From Deltaproteobacteria bacterium (GTDB lineage: Bacteria > Desulfobacterota > Desulfarculia > Adiutricales > Adiutricaceae): DNA of 7,101 bases. Made by a program: the position numbers and the translations under genes. Below the pieces are notes generated by a model, which made no database searches, was not told where the DNA came from, and worked only from the letters and a program-made list of their open reading frames with translations. The stretch covers positions 1 through 7,101 of the forward strand of contig JAISZP010000005.1 in NCBI GenBank assembly GCA_031269135.1, read 5' to 3'. Positions 6,143 to 7,101 of this stretch are shown here, one piece after another. How positions within the stretch are numbered: position 1 is the stretch's first letter; each line of letters starts with the position of its first letter.

Positions 6143-6840
6143 AATACCGACTCGATTTTCCGGGAAAGCCTCGCTCCGGTCGGCGAGAGATCGACTTCAT
6201 AAGCCAAAAGTTCCACCCCACGTTTTACAGCCTCCCTTAAAGTCTTTCCCCAGAGGGGATCAATGGAGTCGGCCGGAGAAAAAGAGGCGGCTCCGCTTCT
6301 TTGCACCAAAATAAGGATAGCCGCCCTCTGCGACGGCCCCAACAAATCAATGAGCTCATTCAAGTGCTTTGTCCCTCTGCTGCTGACCGCATCGGGAAAA
6401 AGAGCCACGCCGTCAATCACCAACGTGGAACTCTTCACCTCCACCCAGACCACCTCTCCATTTTGACCCGTAAGCTTGAGATCCAAGCGGCTGCCTCCGG
6501 CGGCGACCTCTCTTTGAACCTGAGCGGGAAAAGGGAAACCCTCAAACAACCCATATTGGCAGCCTAATGCCGCCAAGCGGTTGGGAAGAGCGGTATTGAG
6601 GCCGACTAAGCCGTCGGGCATGGAGATCATCTCTAAACTATAGCGGTACTTACGTTTGGGGTTCGAGCTTTCGCTGAGATAAACCGATCGTCCAGCTTCG
6701 GAGCAATTGAGCATGGCCCCGGTATTGGAAGTGTGGGCTGTCGTCACCTCTCCGCTTTTAAGCTTTACGTCAACCAAAAAGCGTTTATAGCGTTTGAGTA
6801 AAATTCCTTCTGTAAGAGGCGGAAAGTCGATGATCGCCAA
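6139..6840 (-). CDS. sfsA: SfsA, sugar fermentation stimulation protein homologue
   Basis: From a TTG at 6840 this gives 233 residues, essentially the length of E. coli SfsA (234 as I recall it), and begins LAIIDFPPL against MEFSPPL. Family landmarks follow: LLKRYKRFLVDV, NTGAM, PKRKYRYSLEM, NTALPNRL, RLDLKL, VWVEVKSSTL, FPDAVSSRGTKHLNEL and GVELLAYEVDL. The Asp in RLDLKL and the EVK triad fit the PD-(D/E)xK nuclease-like fold proposed for this DNA-binding family. Its cellular role is poorly defined even in E. coli. The frame is open upstream to the window edge, but those residues are a repeat array without SfsA homology. A GAGAG eight bases before the TTG is a modest ribosome binding site. 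An ATG at 7011 is the other option. The stop overlaps the next gene by four bases, indicating an operon. Confidence 0.87.
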   Translation of the reverse strand: MAIIDFPPLTEGILLKRYKRFLVDVKLKSGEVTTAHTSNTGAMLNCSEAGRSVYLSESSNPKRKYRYSLEMISMPDGLVGLNTALPNRLAALGCQYGLFEGFPFPAQVQREVAAGGSRLDLKLTGQNGEVVWVEVKSSTLVIDGVALFPDAVSSRGTKHLNELIDLLGPSQRAAILILVQRSGAASFSPADSIDPLWGKTLREAVKRGVELLAYEVDLSPTGARLSRKIESVL

Positions 6841-6885
6841 GTTGACGTCTCTCGGGCGATCAATCAGCTCTTTGTTCGGCGCGAG

Positions 6886-7017
6886 GGACGTCTTTTGACA
6901 TGCATCTTGGGTCGCATCGTGAGTTATACTTTGGATCGCATCTTGCGGCTTTCGTCGAGACACGCTTTGCAGCGTTTCTCGAGACGTATCAACAAATGTA
7001 TCTTGAAGCATATCTTG
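6886..7017 (-). repeat. Degenerate 12-bp tandem array, 11 units, upstream of and in frame with sfsA
   Basis: On the minus strand the units are close to CAAGATGCGATC and start every 12 bases from 7017 down to 6897. Read in the sfsA frame they encode tetrapeptides such as QDML, QDTF, VDTS, QDAI, HDAT and QDAC, so a QD(A/T)x pattern recurs eleven times with drift. The period is a multiple of three, which keeps the frame open without selection for coding. Given the normal SfsA length from the TTG at 6840, I read this as an upstream repeat array. A real repetitive N-terminal tail remains possible. Confidence 0.8.
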
Positions 7018-7101
7018 AGCTATCTTCCCAGACGGAATAATTTTCTTATCTATTTTCACAAAAATAACCCAGTTGCTCTCCTTTGCTTCAGCCAAGGGGA
7101 G

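Overview
This window comes from a bacterium. It shows Shine-Dalgarno-led starts, tightly packed genes and overlapping stop/start codons. The protein families (a family-3 solute-binding protein, a DMSO-reductase-type molybdoenzyme with its iron-sulfur partner, SfsA and an RluA-type pseudouridine synthase) fit an anaerobic or facultatively anaerobic Gram-negative organism. A Desulfobacterota-like or other gut-type anaerobe is possible, but there is no rRNA or lineage marker here, so the taxonomy is inference only.

Layout: bases 1-66 are a (GA)n(GT)n microsatellite. Bases 67-914 hold no recognisable gene. They do contain a good sigma70-type promoter candidate (645-673), a 15-bp tandem repeat (690-760) and a convincing intrinsic terminator (817-851) in front of the first gene. 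Bases 915-1712 (+) encode a secreted solute-binding protein resembling the cystine/polar amino acid class, with no transporter permease or ATPase beside it. Bases 1713-2178 are a structured spacer with a 14-bp tandem repeat, a 10-bp perfect hairpin, a nested compound stem-loop built on a 16-bp duplication, and a consensus -10 box. Bases 2179-4398 and 4464-5096 (+) encode a DmsA-like catalytic subunit and a DmsB-like four-cluster ferredoxin subunit. Facing them on the minus strand are sfsA (6139-6840) and an RluA-family pseudouridine synthase (5204-6142), which overlap by four bases and are probably one operon reading toward the dms-like pair.

Two themes stand out. First, the DmsAB-like pair has no Tat leader on the catalytic subunit and no DmsC-type membrane anchor or DmsD-type chaperone nearby. 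This suggests a soluble cytoplasmic oxidoreductase rather than the usual membrane-anchored exported enzyme. Second, most gene borders carry a different short tandem repeat (periods 12, 14, 15, 16 and 18 bp). Some run into or up to coding starts: the dmsB-like start codon lies in a 12-bp duplication, and an eleven-unit 12-bp array in front of sfsA stays open in frame and mimics a long N-terminal extension. I see no CRISPR array, insertion sequence, tRNA or rRNA.
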